Below are positions 35,783 to 46,138 of a stretch of 64,000 nt of DNA, piece after piece (within the stretch, counting starts at the first letter, position 1; the number at the start of each line of letters is the position of its first letter). The notes under the pieces are model-generated. The model was not told the origin of the DNA and ran no database searches. It saw only the letters and a program-made list of their open reading frames with translations. The DNA comes from an uncultured Anaeroplasmataceae bacterium (GTDB lineage: Bacteria; Bacillota_I; Bacilli_A; Acholeplasmatales; Anaeroplasmataceae): the NCBI GenBank assembly GCA_944325695.1, contig CALVBA010000003.1, forward strand, positions 20,908 through 84,907. Direction: 5' to 3'. A program made the translations under genes and the position numbers.

Positions 35783-37073
35783 ATTTTTCCTCTTTAAAAC
35801 TTAGATAAATTAATAATAAAGTTAACAATAAAAGTATTATTTGTGTACATAAAAAAGATAACCAAATTCCTTGAACATGTAAATAATATGATAAAATAAA
35901 TAGTGATAATGGTGCTAAGAATAATGGATCAATAATAACTAATAAATTAGCTTTTTTTACATCTTGACAGGCATATAAATAACAACAACCAACACGAATT
36001 ATTGAAACAAGTAAAAAACCTATTAAATAAAAAATAATTCCTGTTTCATAAAACATTGTAGCAAGATCACTTAAATTATATAAATCTGCTAATGCGGGGT
36101 GGTATAAATACATTACAATAACCATTAATGAAATTAGTATAAAAGAAAAACTCAACGTTTTAACTAAAATACTTTTCTTTTCTTTAGTCATTTGTAAAGC
36201 ATGATAATTACTTATTAGCGGTTGAATTCCATCCCCACAACCACTAGCTGTCATATTGATTATATATAAGATATATGATAATAATGTATAACAAGCAATA
36301 GCTTCATTTCCACCATGCTTCTTGCAAACTAAATTAGTAATAATTAATAAAATAGCATATGAAAAATTTAGAATGTATGGTGCTAAACTCATTTTAAATA
36401 AATTTAAAATAATTTGTAAATTAAAATGATATCGTCTTTTAGAATGCTTTAATAAGACACACAATCCAATTAACATGCTTGCAGCCTGACCTAAAACACT
36501 CGCAAAGGCAACACCTTGCAATCCCATATCAAAGACATAAATAAAAAGATAATCACCAATAAAATTGATTAACGATGAGGTAATCATCGCAAAGCATGCT
36601 ATTTTAACATAACCAATATTACGCAGTAAGGGAATTAATCCTAAGCCAAAAATTTGAAAAATCGAACCTAGTAAAATAATTTTAATATAATCATAAGCAT
36701 AGTTATATGTTATATTGTCGGCACCTAAAAGTGGTAATAATATAGGAAGTAAGAAAAAACATAATAATGATAAAAAAATCGATAACACAACAAAAATAAC
36801 TAGCGTCATTCCCAAAACATTTTCTTCTTCTTTTATTTTTCCCTTAGCCTTTAAACTGGTGATATATATCCCGCTTGAAATTCCAATTGCTAATCCAAAT
36901 GTTTGAATAAAGGAAGTAATAGGCCATGAAATATTAATTGCAGCTAAGCCATTATCCCCTAAAACTTGTCCGATAAAAAAACCATCAACTATTACATAGA
37001 TTCCAGACAAAATACTTGCGATTACTGATGGAATAATATATTTTAAAAATTTTTGATTCATTTTGATAATCAT
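35775..37073 (-). CDS. MATE-family multidrug efflux transporter
   Basis: 432 residues with 12 helices in two related halves (IDGFFIGQVLGDNGLAAINISWP near the N terminus; DGIQPLISNYHAL in the second half). It exports organic cations using a Na+ or H+ gradient. The start is uncertain: ATG 37073 or ATG 37061, neither with a strong ribosome site. First gene of a three-gene set. Confidence 0.9.
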   Translation of the reverse strand: MIIKMNQKFLKYIIPSVIASILSGIYVIVDGFFIGQVLGDNGLAAINISWPITSFIQTFGLAIGISSGIYITSLKAKGKIKEEENVLGMTLVIFVVLSIFLSLLCFFLLPILLPLLGADNITYNYAYDYIKIILLGSIFQIFGLGLIPLLRNIGYVKIACFAMITSSLINFIGDYLFIYVFDMGLQGVAFASVLGQAASMLIGLCVLLKHSKRRYHFNLQIILNLFKMSLAPYILNFSYAILLIITNLVCKKHGGNEAIACYTLLSYILYIINMTASGCGDGIQPLISNYHALQMTKEKKSILVKTLSFSFILISLMVIVMYLYHPALADLYNLSDLATMFYETGIIFYLIGFLLVSIIRVGCCYLYACQDVKKANLLVIIDPLFLAPLSLFILSYYLHVQGIWLSFLCTQIILLLLTLLLIYLSFKEEKYV

Positions 37074-37201
37074 CTACTTTCTTTTAAATAATATTTTTAT
37101 TATAACATTTATCTTTTTCGTTGTAAATGAAGTAAAAATAGACCACTTCAAGCAAAAATATGATATAATCATAAGATGTGAATATCGAAGGAGTTGAAAA
37201 A

Positions 37202-39457
37202 ATGACAGAATTACTTGCCCCAGCAGGAAATATTGAGGCATTTATGGCCGCTATAAGCAATGGTTGTGATGCTATTTACCTAGGAATGAACCGTTTTGGT
37301 GCCCGTGCTTATGCAAAAAACTTTGATCTTGAAACGTTAAAAGAAGCCGTAAAATATGCTCATCTTCGACATGTTAAGGTTTATGTAACTATGAACACTA
37401 TCATTTTCGATGAAGAACTACAAGATGCTTATAAACAAATAGATGATTTATATCTAATAGGAATCGATGGAATTATCGCTCAAGATCTAGCAATTATTGA
37501 ATATATCGTCCAAAATTATCCATTAATGGAAGCTCACGCATCTACACAAATGGGAATTGATGACTTAGATGGTGTTGAATTTTTAGAAAGTATTGGTGTT
37601 AAACGTGCTGTTTTAGGACGTGAAACGCCAATAAGTAGAATTAAAGAGATTAAAAAAGTTTCTAAAATGCCAATTGAAATTTTTGTTCATGGAGCATTAT
37701 GTGTTTCTTATAGTGGAAATTGCTTGATGAGTGGGTTACTTGGTTATCGAAGCGGAAATCGTGGAAGATGTGTTGGTTCATGTCGAAAACCATATGAGTT
37801 AATCGATGTTACCAATAATATCTCATATGGTACTTCTTATATTTTAAGTATGAAGGATTTAAATACCATCGAACATATTAATGAATTAAAAATTGCCGAT
37901 TCTTTAAAAATTGAAGGTCGGATGAAAGAACCAGAATATGTCGCTAATATTGTACGTAGTTATCGAGAAGCATTAGATAATCCTCAACCAGATTTTAAGA
38001 AAATCGATAAAAACTTACGTAAAACATTTAATCGTACATTTACTAAAGGTTATATTTTTAATGAAGATAAGAGAAATGTTATTAATGTTTTAAAACCAAA
38101 TCATCATGGATATGAAATTGGATATATCGCTAAAAAAAATAAAAATCGCTATACGATTAACTTAATTGATACCCTAAATCAAAACGATCAGATTAGAATT
38201 GCTTCTAAAGAGGAAGTTAATTATCCTGTAATTAAAATGTATGATAAAAACATGAATTTAATTAATTCAGCAGATAAAACTTGCATTTTAGAAATTAAAG
38301 AGCCTGTTTTAGTAGGTGATAAAGTATTTAAAACACGCGATAATAAATTTAATGACGAATTAAATAAAACATATCCTAAACAATTTAAACGTTTCCCTAT
38401 TGCTTTATATATCGATGGAAAAGTAGGAACACCTTTGACTTTATCGGTTGCTTTTGAAGATTATTTTGAAAGTATTACCTCTGATTTTATCTTAGAACAA
38501 TCACAAAAAAGTAAAACAACTTACGATAGTCTTTTCAAACAATTAAATCGTTTAAATGATACCCCATATATAATCGATCATTTAGAAGTTAATGTATCTG
38601 AAGATGTTTTTATTCCATCATCTAAATTAAATGAATTACGTCGTAATTTAATCGAAAAATTAAATGATCAACGGCTTAAACCACGCCAAGTAGAAAAAAA
38701 AGTTCTACCTCATCAAAAGATTGCTTTTAACCAACACGAACCACAACTTATTGTATATTGTGAAAATTCGGATCATGTTAAAGCATGCCAAGAATTAGGT
38801 ATTAAAAATTACTATTATGAAAATGTAATTCGACGCAATGACACTATCTTTAATGATAACTTAGATGATGTTTTAGTTTGTGGTTATAACGGAATAAAAC
38901 ATTACCAAGGTAAAAATATAACATCTGATTTCTCATTAAATGTTGTAAATCATAAAGCTGTTTATAAACTTCATCAATTAGGTGTTCATAAAATTACCTT
39001 ATCTCATGAAATAAATAAACAACAAATTGACAATTTAGTAGAAAATTATTATGCAGAAAATGATGGTTATCCTAACCTTGAAATGATTATTTATGGTCAT
39101 ACACATCTTCTACAAACAAAATATTGTCCATTAAGAGTAAATAATTTATGTGGTAAATGTCGAGAAAACAAATACATTTTAAAAGATGATTACTCGTATT
39201 TTCCGATTTTAAGTTCAAAAGATTGTATTACTACCTTATTAAATGGAAAAGTATTAAACTTAATCGATGAATTAGATTATATTAAACATATTAACTTCTT
39301 CCGTGTACAATTGACAATCGAAACTTATGATGAATCTAAAGAAATTTTAAATAATGTTTTAAATAAATTAAATCATAAAACAACACAAAAATTCTTTAAC
39401 AATCAAACAGACACTCGTGGACATTTCAACAAAGAAGCAATGTCAAAAATTGAATAA
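37202..39457 (+). CDS. Peptidase U32 family protein (RlhA-like)
   Basis: 751 residues. It begins ELLAPAGNIEAFMAAISNGCDAIYLG, the U32 signature, and has the cysteine-rich active region HGALCVSYSGNCLMSGLLGYRSGNRGRCVGSCRKPY and a C-terminal extension with CPLRVNNLCGKC. Related enzymes hydroxylate RNA bases using prephenate and an Fe-S cluster (RlhA, TrhP). The cysteines support a cluster-binding RNA-modification role more than proteolysis. ATG 37202 has AAGGAG upstream; an in-frame GTG at 37178 is less likely. The only plus-strand gene for several kb. Confidence 0.88.
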   Translation: MTELLAPAGNIEAFMAAISNGCDAIYLGMNRFGARAYAKNFDLETLKEAVKYAHLRHVKVYVTMNTIIFDEELQDAYKQIDDLYLIGIDGIIAQDLAIIEYIVQNYPLMEAHASTQMGIDDLDGVEFLESIGVKRAVLGRETPISRIKEIKKVSKMPIEIFVHGALCVSYSGNCLMSGLLGYRSGNRGRCVGSCRKPYELIDVTNNISYGTSYILSMKDLNTIEHINELKIADSLKIEGRMKEPEYVANIVRSYREALDNPQPDFKKIDKNLRKTFNRTFTKGYIFNEDKRNVINVLKPNHHGYEIGYIAKKNKNRYTINLIDTLNQNDQIRIASKEEVNYPVIKMYDKNMNLINSADKTCILEIKEPVLVGDKVFKTRDNKFNDELNKTYPKQFKRFPIALYIDGKVGTPLTLSVAFEDYFESITSDFILEQSQKSKTTYDSLFKQLNRLNDTPYIIDHLEVNVSEDVFIPSSKLNELRRNLIEKLNDQRLKPRQVEKKVLPHQKIAFNQHEPQLIVYCENSDHVKACQELGIKNYYYENVIRRNDTIFNDNLDDVLVCGYNGIKHYQGKNITSDFSLNVVNHKAVYKLHQLGVHKITLSHEINKQQIDNLVENYYAENDGYPNLEMIIYGHTHLLQTKYCPLRVNNLCGKCRENKYILKDDYSYFPILSSKDCITTLLNGKVLNLIDELDYIKHINFFRVQLTIETYDESKEILNNVLNKLNHKTTQKFFNNQTDTRGHFNKEAMSKIE

Positions 39458-39468
39458 TTATCTATAAA

Positions 39469-39503
39469 ATAAAAGCGATATATCAAAAATATACCGCTTT
39501 TTT
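39469..39503. terminator. Bidirectional terminator between U32 and NUDIX genes
   Basis: An AAAAGCG / CGCTTTT stem extended by TATAT / ATATA with one mismatch, T-rich on the plus side and A-rich on the other. Confidence 0.75.
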
Positions 39504-40020
39504 ACTTTTTTATTGAACCAAATTGATTACGCATATCAAATAATAAATCAATTAAACTATTATAGTAGGGAATAAATTTTTTTTCTTTAATCATCGTTTT
39601 AATTTCATCTATATTTGCCCATGATACGGCCTTTACTTCTTCATCTTGTAATTTTAAAGTGTCAAGATCTAAGTCCATATTAAGTAAATAGACATCAATA
39701 AATCCTTCATTAAAGTTTATTGTCAGTGAAGGACTTTTATTAGCTAAACAAATCTTTAATCCTAATTCCTCATATACTTCTCTTTCTGCAGCCATAATGC
39801 TTGTTTCTCCAGAAATTGCCGATCCAGCAACAGTTACATCCCACTTATTAGGCCAAGTATCTTTAGAAGATTGTCGCTTTTGAATTAACATTTTACCTTC
39901 ACTATTAAAAATACACACATGTATAGCTAAACGATACAATCCGTCTGGTATTTTATCCCCACGAATCATCGTTTGAGATGTTTTTTTTCTATCAACTGTA
40001 TATAAATCCCATTTTTCCAT
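39502..40020 (-). CDS. NUDIX hydrolase
   Basis: 172 residues with a perfect NUDIX box at 66-88 (Gly66, Glu72, then REVYEELGL). The N-terminal layout (WDLYTVDRKKTSQTMIRGDKIPDGLYRLAIHVCIFNSEGK) is like isopentenyl-diphosphate isomerase-type NUDIX enzymes such as YfcD, which act on unknown pyrophosphates. Followed at 25 nt upstream by a small membrane protein gene in the same direction. Confidence 0.92.
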   Translation of the reverse strand: MEKWDLYTVDRKKTSQTMIRGDKIPDGLYRLAIHVCIFNSEGKMLIQKRQSSKDTWPNKWDVTVAGSAISGETSIMAAEREVYEELGLKICLANKSPSLTINFNEGFIDVYLLNMDLDLDTLKLQDEEVKAVSWANIDEIKTMIKEKKFIPYYNSLIDLLFDMRNQFGSIKK

Positions 40021-40044
40021 CTAAAGTTCTCCTTTGATAATTGT

Positions 40045-40437
40045 TTAAATTCCTTTTATAAATTGTCGTTTATTAATTTCGTAGATTTCATAATCACTAA
40101 GACGTCTTTTATTATCAAAAAATAACGTTAAATGTGCTCCATCTTTACGAGTAAACATCACTCGATATTCTAATGTATAACGTGTTTTTTTATATATTTT
40201 AAGTCCTTTAAAAAATTTTTTAACATCTTTATAACGCATCGTTTTACGTAAATTACAATAACGGTAAAAAATATTTTTACGTCTTTTTGCTTCTAGGTGT
40301 AATAAAATACAGATTAAGATTATAAAAGCGATAATATATAAAAGAACATTTAACTTGTTTATGATAAAAAAATCAGCTTGTTTTTCAAAATTAAACTCTT
40401 TTATTTTCTGTAAAAAGGCTTTAATTAAATGTTCCAT
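40045..40437 (-). CDS. Small membrane protein of unknown function
   Basis: 130 residues with one predicted helix (about 30-46) and a basic cytoplasmic C-terminal part rich in Lys, Arg and Tyr. A good GAGGAGTGG ribosome site supports the start. No family recognised. Likely co-transcribed with the NUDIX gene. Confidence 0.7.
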   Translation of the reverse strand: MEHLIKAFLQKIKEFNFEKQADFFIINKLNVLLYIIAFIILICILLHLEAKRRKNIFYRYCNLRKTMRYKDVKKFFKGLKIYKKTRYTLEYRVMFTRKDGAHLTLFFDNKRRLSDYEIYEINKRQFIKGI

Positions 40438-40545
40438 AATTTACCACTCCTCATTATAATATTTTACATTTTACTAACAAAAAAGCAATAAAAAATCATT
40501 TTTTTAATTATTTGTGTTACTAAAAAATATTGATATATATTATGA

Positions 40546-40570
40546 AAAAAAGACATGATTTCTCATGTCT
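40546..40570 (-). terminator. Terminator of the 699-residue protein / ABC exporter operon
   Basis: An AGACATGA / TCATGTCT hairpin begins at the stop codon of the ABC gene and is followed by a U-tract. Confidence 0.8.
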
Positions 40571-42297
40571 TAGATTCCTTCTGTTGTTAATTTAAATTGT
40601 AATTCGTATAATTCTTTATACATTCCATCTAAAGCGATTAATTCATCATGACTTCCATACTCTTTTATTACCCCACCACTAATAACAGCAATCTTAGAAG
40701 CATTTTTAATTGTCGAAAGACGATGTGCAACAACAATAGTTGTTCTTCCTACACATAATTCATCCAACGCTTTTTGAATTAAAATTTCTGTTGTATTATC
40801 CAATGCACTTGTCGCTTCATCTAAAATTAAAATACGAGGGTTTTTAAGGAAAACACGAGCGATCGAAATACGTTGTTTTTGTCCTCCACTTAGACGAACA
40901 CCACGTTCCCCAACTTGTGTGTCATATCCGTTTTCTAATGACATAATGTAATTGTGAATATTAGCTTTTTTAGCAGCCTCGTAAACTTCTTCATCTGTTG
41001 CATCTAATCGTCCGTACAAGATATTTTCTTTAATCGTACCCGCAAACAAGAAAACATCTTGTTGAACAATCCCAATATTTTGACGTAATGAATCTAATTT
41101 AATATTCGAAATTGACGTTCCATCAATTAAAATATCACCGCTTGTTAACTGATAGAAATGTGGAATTAAATGACAAATAGTTGTTTTCCCTCCACCGGAA
41201 GGACCAACCAAAGCCAGTTTTTCTCCGCTTTTAATATCAAGCGATAAACCTTTTAGAATTCCTTTAGATGAGTCATATGAAAAGTATACATTATCAATTT
41301 TGATATCACCTTTAACAGCATTTAATTCTATAGCATTTGGATTTTCGACTTCTTCTTTTTCATCCATAATATCTAAGAAACGTTTAAATCCTGTAACCCC
41401 ATTTTGATATTGTTCATTAAAGTTAATTAGTGTTATAAATGGTGTAATAAATAAGTTAACTGAAATAATAAATGTCGTGTAATCACCTATTAAAATAAGA
41501 TTATTGTAAAGAAATACTCCCCCTGCTAATAAAACAATAACATTAAAAATATCAGTTACAAAATTAGTAGATGAATGGAATTGTCCCATTGCTTTATAAG
41601 CTTTACTACGTGATTTAACATAGCTTTTATTATTAACTTCAAACTTTTCTTCTTCTAATTCTTGATTAGTAAAAGCTTTAGTAACACGAATCCCTGTAAT
41701 ACTACTTTCTAAACTCGCATTAATAGAAGCAGTATCGATTCGTGATTGCATGAAAGAAGCTTTCATCTTCCCCTGAAGTTTTAAAGTAATTATTCCTAAA
41801 ATTGGAACACAAGCAAAAATAATTAACGTTAATAATAAGTTAATCGTTGCTAAGTAAATAAAAGAAGCAATCGCCATAGTCGAACAAATAATAATATTTT
41901 CTGGTCCATGGTGTGCTAATTCACTTACATCCATTAAATCATTTGTCATTCGTGACATGATTTTTCCAGTTTCATGTTGATCATAAAATGAATATGGTAA
42001 TCTTTGTAATTTTTTAAACATGTCTAAACGCATAGCTGATTGCATTTTAACACCGATAACATGTCCGTAATATTGAACGAAATAACGTAAAAACATTCTA
42101 ATCACATATAAAACAAATAATGTCACACTGAAAATAACGATTAAACGTATTTTTTGATTTGGAATTAAGTCATTTAACATCTTTCTTGTTATGATTGGAT
42201 AAAGCATCCCGATAACTGAAATGAATAATGATGCCAACATGTCTAAAAAAAACATTTTTTTATGTGGCTTATAATATTTTAAAAATCGTTTTAACAT
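40570..42297 (-). CDS. ABC exporter, fused membrane and ATPase domains
   Basis: 575 residues: six-helix export domain (about 1-310), then ATPase with Walker A GPSGGGKTT, Q-loop, signature LSGGQKQR and Walker B ILILDEATSALD. Half-transporter of the BmrA / MsbA type, working as a dimer, so it exports a lipid, drug or peptide. It has no peptidase domain. It follows the unknown 699-residue gene by 11 nt in one operon, so the two may share a substrate. Confidence 0.95.
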   Translation of the reverse strand: MLKRFLKYYKPHKKMFFLDMLASLFISVIGMLYPIITRKMLNDLIPNQKIRLIVIFSVTLFVLYVIRMFLRYFVQYYGHVIGVKMQSAMRLDMFKKLQRLPYSFYDQHETGKIMSRMTNDLMDVSELAHHGPENIIICSTMAIASFIYLATINLLLTLIIFACVPILGIITLKLQGKMKASFMQSRIDTASINASLESSITGIRVTKAFTNQELEEEKFEVNNKSYVKSRSKAYKAMGQFHSSTNFVTDIFNVIVLLAGGVFLYNNLILIGDYTTFIISVNLFITPFITLINFNEQYQNGVTGFKRFLDIMDEKEEVENPNAIELNAVKGDIKIDNVYFSYDSSKGILKGLSLDIKSGEKLALVGPSGGGKTTICHLIPHFYQLTSGDILIDGTSISNIKLDSLRQNIGIVQQDVFLFAGTIKENILYGRLDATDEEVYEAAKKANIHNYIMSLENGYDTQVGERGVRLSGGQKQRISIARVFLKNPRILILDEATSALDNTTEILIQKALDELCVGRTTIVVAHRLSTIKNASKIAVISGGVIKEYGSHDELIALDGMYKELYELQFKLTTEGI

Positions 42298-42308
42298 ATA
42301 AAAACTCC

Positions 42309-44408
42309 CTATTTTTGATTTAAATCAATAATTTTTTTATTTTCTATTTTAACTAGTGTGTAATATGATGCTTTATTATCAAACGCCGGAATAATTGGTT
42401 TTTTATCCGTTTTGTTATAAACATTATTTTGTAAGAAAGCATCTGATAATCCAAATAGTTTTTCTAAAACATCTTGATCATGTTTAAAGTATTTACGACT
42501 AATGTTATCTTTTTTATAACAAGCGTAAAAAGGATCGTTAATTGGTCCATCATTAAAGACACGAATATTAGCATATAACATATCTTGTAGATCATTTTTT
42601 AGTGCTTGAATAATTCTAAAATTATCCTTAGTACCAATAAAACTTCGTGTAAAGAAAATAGCATCAAATTGTTTTAAAAATAACTTATTGGCATAAGCGA
42701 AATCAAAACGATAGTTACCATTAATACTAACATTATTATTCTTTTTAAATGTTAATTTATGACCCCACTTGCTGTTAGAAATTAATGAAACATTAACTTT
42801 CTCCTGGCAAATATCATTTAATGCTAATAGCTCAATATGACAACTATCGCCAACAATTAATAAATTTTTTACTTTTTTAGCTGCAAAAATTTTAGTAAAT
42901 AACATTTTAGCATCTAAATATGTTTTAGGAAAATTACGGCGCAAATATTCAAATGATCCTTTTTCACTAAATACTTTTAATTCTTTATCATCAATTACAG
43001 TCGTTAAATCGCATTGACGACTAGCAATAGTATCTAATAAATCACTATAGTATTGGCATACATCGCTTTTTTTACTATCATCATAAACAAGCGGATTAGG
43101 AATATTACGAATTTCTCGTAAAACAAATTTTTCTTTTAATACATCTTGTAAGCTATTTACTTCTTCTAATGTTAGTAGTGTTGCATGATAAGCATCATCA
43201 TGGAACTTAATTACAAAATCTTGTTTAGAGATAAATTTAATCTCGATAAATTTATCATTTAAAATCGCAATATTTCCTGTTGTTTTTAACGGATTAAAAT
43301 TTAAAAAAGTCGCAATAAACTTGTCAAAAGTATGTTTAAGAATAATCTTAGCACTAATAAATTCATTTACTTTAGAAGATGTAACCTTGTAATTTTCTTC
43401 ATCTAATTGATATAAATACATTAGTTGATTAAAATATGTATTGATTGTTACTTCATTTCTAAATAATGCCATTGCTTTTTTGAATAATGTGATTTCACTC
43501 TCGTCGATTAATGAAGCTAAAGCTGGATTATCTACTAATACATACGAATTATCCTTTTTAACAACAAATCTACCATTAAATTCTAAAGTAAATGTTTGTC
43601 CAGTAGCAGGTTTATATAATAAATCAATAATTTCTGTTCCTAATTGATAAACATCTTTACTATTTAATAATCGATCTGTTATTTGTAGCGTTGTATCTGT
43701 CATAACTTCTAATATATTATCGGAAAAAGAAATACGAATTGGTTTATAAGTATATAAAACATATGAATTTATTCCTTTAAAACATTTAAATTCCGCAAAA
43801 GATAACATCTCTTTTGGTGTATCAACTGTAATAAATTCATTTAACAGTAAAATATTACGAATATCTTTATGATTAACCTTACAAGCTTTGATAAAATCTT
43901 CCTCTAAATAATATCCATCTTCATCTTTAGCTACATAAAAACTGATTCCATCTTCAATAATTTGGCAATAACTATCATCTTTAATGTTTTTAAAATGTTT
44001 TTCTAATAAATCACGTTTTTCACCATGACGATTGATAATATACCCGCTTTCAATAAGTTTAAAATCTTCTAATTCAAAATAATTGAAATGGTCTAAAATA
44101 GCTAATATAACTTTTTTACTAAGGGGTGTAGCAAAAGCAATTTTGTTTGTTAATTTAACAGTAACCCCTGCTTTAGAGATTGACACATCAATATAACTAA
44201 TTTCCTTCGTTGGATTAATTAAATAGCAATAGTAAAGCTTTCCCGTATTTTCTGATATACGTTCATCTTCTTTTAGTTTATACGTAGAAAATAAATTCGT
44301 TTTAAAAGTGTCACTTTCTTTATTTTCAACAATTTCATCATTTTCAACAACACCGCAAATTGTTTTTCGGTTTGTTCTATCAAGTTCATATAAAAAACTT
44401 TTTATCAT
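42309..44408 (-). CDS. Unrecognised 699-residue protein with a Rossmann-like C-terminal region
   Basis: No family recognised. The protein is soluble, with no signal peptide or helix. The first 500 residues are mixed alpha/beta without clear repeats. Residues about 515-610 read LLIVGDSCHIELLALNDI, then FDAIFFTRSF and later NIRVFNDGP, a pattern resembling a Rossmann or methyltransferase-like fold, but the usual SAM glycine motif is not clear. AAGGAGG precedes the ATG. It is followed by the ABC exporter at 11 nt. A terminator-like hairpin lies just before the ribosome site. Confidence 0.85.
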   Translation of the reverse strand: MIKSFLYELDRTNRKTICGVVENDEIVENKESDTFKTNLFSTYKLKEDERISENTGKLYYCYLINPTKEISYIDVSISKAGVTVKLTNKIAFATPLSKKVILAILDHFNYFELEDFKLIESGYIINRHGEKRDLLEKHFKNIKDDSYCQIIEDGISFYVAKDEDGYYLEEDFIKACKVNHKDIRNILLLNEFITVDTPKEMLSFAEFKCFKGINSYVLYTYKPIRISFSDNILEVMTDTTLQITDRLLNSKDVYQLGTEIIDLLYKPATGQTFTLEFNGRFVVKKDNSYVLVDNPALASLIDESEITLFKKAMALFRNEVTINTYFNQLMYLYQLDEENYKVTSSKVNEFISAKIILKHTFDKFIATFLNFNPLKTTGNIAILNDKFIEIKFISKQDFVIKFHDDAYHATLLTLEEVNSLQDVLKEKFVLREIRNIPNPLVYDDSKKSDVCQYYSDLLDTIASRQCDLTTVIDDKELKVFSEKGSFEYLRRNFPKTYLDAKMLFTKIFAAKKVKNLLIVGDSCHIELLALNDICQEKVNVSLISNSKWGHKLTFKKNNNVSINGNYRFDFAYANKLFLKQFDAIFFTRSFIGTKDNFRIIQALKNDLQDMLYANIRVFNDGPINDPFYACYKKDNISRKYFKHDQDVLEKLFGLSDAFLQNNVYNKTDKKPIIPAFDNKASYYTLVKIENKKIIDLNQK

Positions 44409-44427
44409 TATGTTTCCTCCTTTTCGT

Positions 44428-44454
44428 GAAAAAAACTGCTATATAGCTAGCAGT
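44428..44454 (-). promoter_or_regulatory. Terminator-like hairpin in the leader of the 699-residue protein gene
   Basis: On the minus strand, ACTGCTA / TAGCAGT is followed by a run of seven U and then, within 10 nt, the AGGAGG ribosome site. A hairpin this close to the start may act as an attenuator; no antiterminator was identified. Confidence 0.4.
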
Positions 44455-44639
44455 CATTTAACTATAAATCTAACGTCTATAAATAGTATACCATAAATTT
44501 GCTTAATTTTCTTTATTTTTTTAAATAAAAAAGATGAAAGCTTTTTTATATTTAAAATAATATGAAAAAAATATCATTTATAATTAAATTAATCTACGAT
44601 TTAAATATTATATAATAAAATATAAAACTAACATAATTA

Positions 44640-44675
44640 AGAAAAAAACTGATTGAACATTTGTTCATCAGCTTT
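44640..44675 (-). terminator. Terminator after the BofA-like gene
   Basis: A CTGATTGAACA / TGTTCATCAG stem with one bulge and a U-tract on the minus strand, three nt past the stop. Confidence 0.75.
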
Positions 44676-44677
44676 TT

Positions 44678-44929
44678 TTATTTTATCATACTCATAATTA
44701 AGGTAATTAAAACACCAAGTAAACCTAATGTTCCAACTAAAATACTCGATAATAAGTTTATTTCAATATTCACATTAGGAATAAAGTTAATTAAGTATAA
44801 TACTATTGCACCTATTATAGCATTAATAACGGTTTTTATAATCATTTTAAGACTTACTTTTAAAATTTTCAAAATTAAGGCAAAAATTAAAATAACTGCT
44901 ATTATCATTAAAATATCTGGTATTTGCAT
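44678..44929 (-). CDS. BofA-like (pro-sigma-K processing inhibitor) small membrane protein
   Basis: 83 residues, two or three helices, with the C-terminal glycine-rich GTLGLLGVLITLIM that ends BofA proteins. In Bacillus, BofA holds the SpoIVFB protease inactive in the mother cell. The family call rests on size, topology and this tail. The fit with a sporulating host is supported by the ger genes 3 kb away. It follows the glycosyltransferase gene by 23 nt. Confidence 0.6.
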   Translation of the reverse strand: MQIPDILMIIAVILIFALILKILKVSLKMIIKTVINAIIGAIVLYLINFIPNVNIEINLLSSILVGTLGLLGVLITLIMSMIK

Positions 44930-44952
44930 TGCTAGACATTCACCTTTCCTTT

Positions 44953-46137
44953 TTACGATCCGTTATGATCAATTCGATCCCATTTTACATCTTTTACACA
45001 TAATGCTTTAACTGCTATAATCGCATATTCCGCTAGGAAAAAAGGATTATAAAAAATGGCTTTCAAACAACTTTTAAACTTCATCTTGCTTTTTTCAATA
45101 TTTAAAAGATATAATGTGAAAAGCAATAATGCCATGTATAAGAAAAATAATGTAGCAATTAATCTAAATATAAAGGCAAAGCGTAAATCACTTACATTAA
45201 AGGCCGCTAAAATAAACATTAAAAAAACATATAAGACGACATAAACAACTAAAGCCACAATAGGAAGAATTGATAATGACTTTTGAAAACGATCTTTTTT
45301 AAACTTCTTTCGTGCTTCAAAATATCCTTTACACCAACGTAATCGTTGTTTTTTCGACTGTTTATATGAGGTCGGTTGTTCATCATAAAATATTGCATCT
45401 TCATAATAGATTGATTTCACCTTGTTTTGTGTTAAATATAAACTTAATTCATAATCTTCTGTTAACGAATGAAATGGATACCCACCTAATTTTTTGATAA
45501 TATCATAGCTAATGTAAAACCCAGTTCCAAAAACAGTAATTCCTTGTTTTTTATTTACACGCATCCGATTACCAATTTGATTAAGCATTGTAAATGTTAA
45601 TCCTGAACAAACACTTATACGGTTTACATCCCAATTATTAACACTTCGATATCCCGATGCAACATCATACCCAGAATTAAAACAGTAATTCATTTTTTGA
45701 ATAAAATCTTTTGATAGAGTATTATCAGCATCAAAGATGAAAAATGCATCATATTTTTTTTCTTTTTCTAAAATCATTTTTAAACATTCATCTAAGGCAT
45801 AACCTTTACGTTGTTTAGTTAAATCTGTTCTTAAAAAAATGCTTGCTCCATACTTTTTAGCGATGGTTACTGTTTCATCTTCTTCAGATTCTACAATGAT
45901 ATAAACATCTTGAAAAGCAATTTTATATGTTTGATTTTTAATACTATCTAATAAATTAGCAATCACTTTTGACTCATATCGAGCTGGAATCAAAATAGCA
46001 TAATCATTTTTCTTCTCATTTGCTAAAACATTATTAACTGATTGCTTATTTGATAAAATAATTTTAATAAAAATGATTAAAATAACGAAAATGATTCCTA
46101 GAAATATTAAATCTAAAACTTGTAATAATGTTAACAT
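44953..46137 (-). CDS. Membrane glycosyltransferase family 2
   Basis: 394 residues: an N-terminal helix (about 5-28), a GT2 catalytic domain with ILIPARYES, DADNT, TEDYEL and QRLRWCKGY (the QxxRW motif of processive enzymes), then three or four C-terminal helices. This is the cellulose / hyaluronan synthase layout, so it probably polymerises or attaches a surface sugar. One nt separates it from the CmpB-like gene. No other polysaccharide genes are adjacent. Confidence 0.92.
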   Translation of the reverse strand: MLTLLQVLDLIFLGIIFVILIIFIKIILSNKQSVNNVLANEKKNDYAILIPARYESKVIANLLDSIKNQTYKIAFQDVYIIVESEEDETVTIAKKYGASIFLRTDLTKQRKGYALDECLKMILEKEKKYDAFFIFDADNTLSKDFIQKMNYCFNSGYDVASGYRSVNNWDVNRISVCSGLTFTMLNQIGNRMRVNKKQGITVFGTGFYISYDIIKKLGGYPFHSLTEDYELSLYLTQNKVKSIYYEDAIFYDEQPTSYKQSKKQRLRWCKGYFEARKKFKKDRFQKSLSILPIVALVVYVVLYVFLMFILAAFNVSDLRFAFIFRLIATLFFLYMALLLFTLYLLNIEKSKMKFKSCLKAIFYNPFFLAEYAIIAVKALCVKDVKWDRIDHNGS

Positions 46138-46138
46138 G

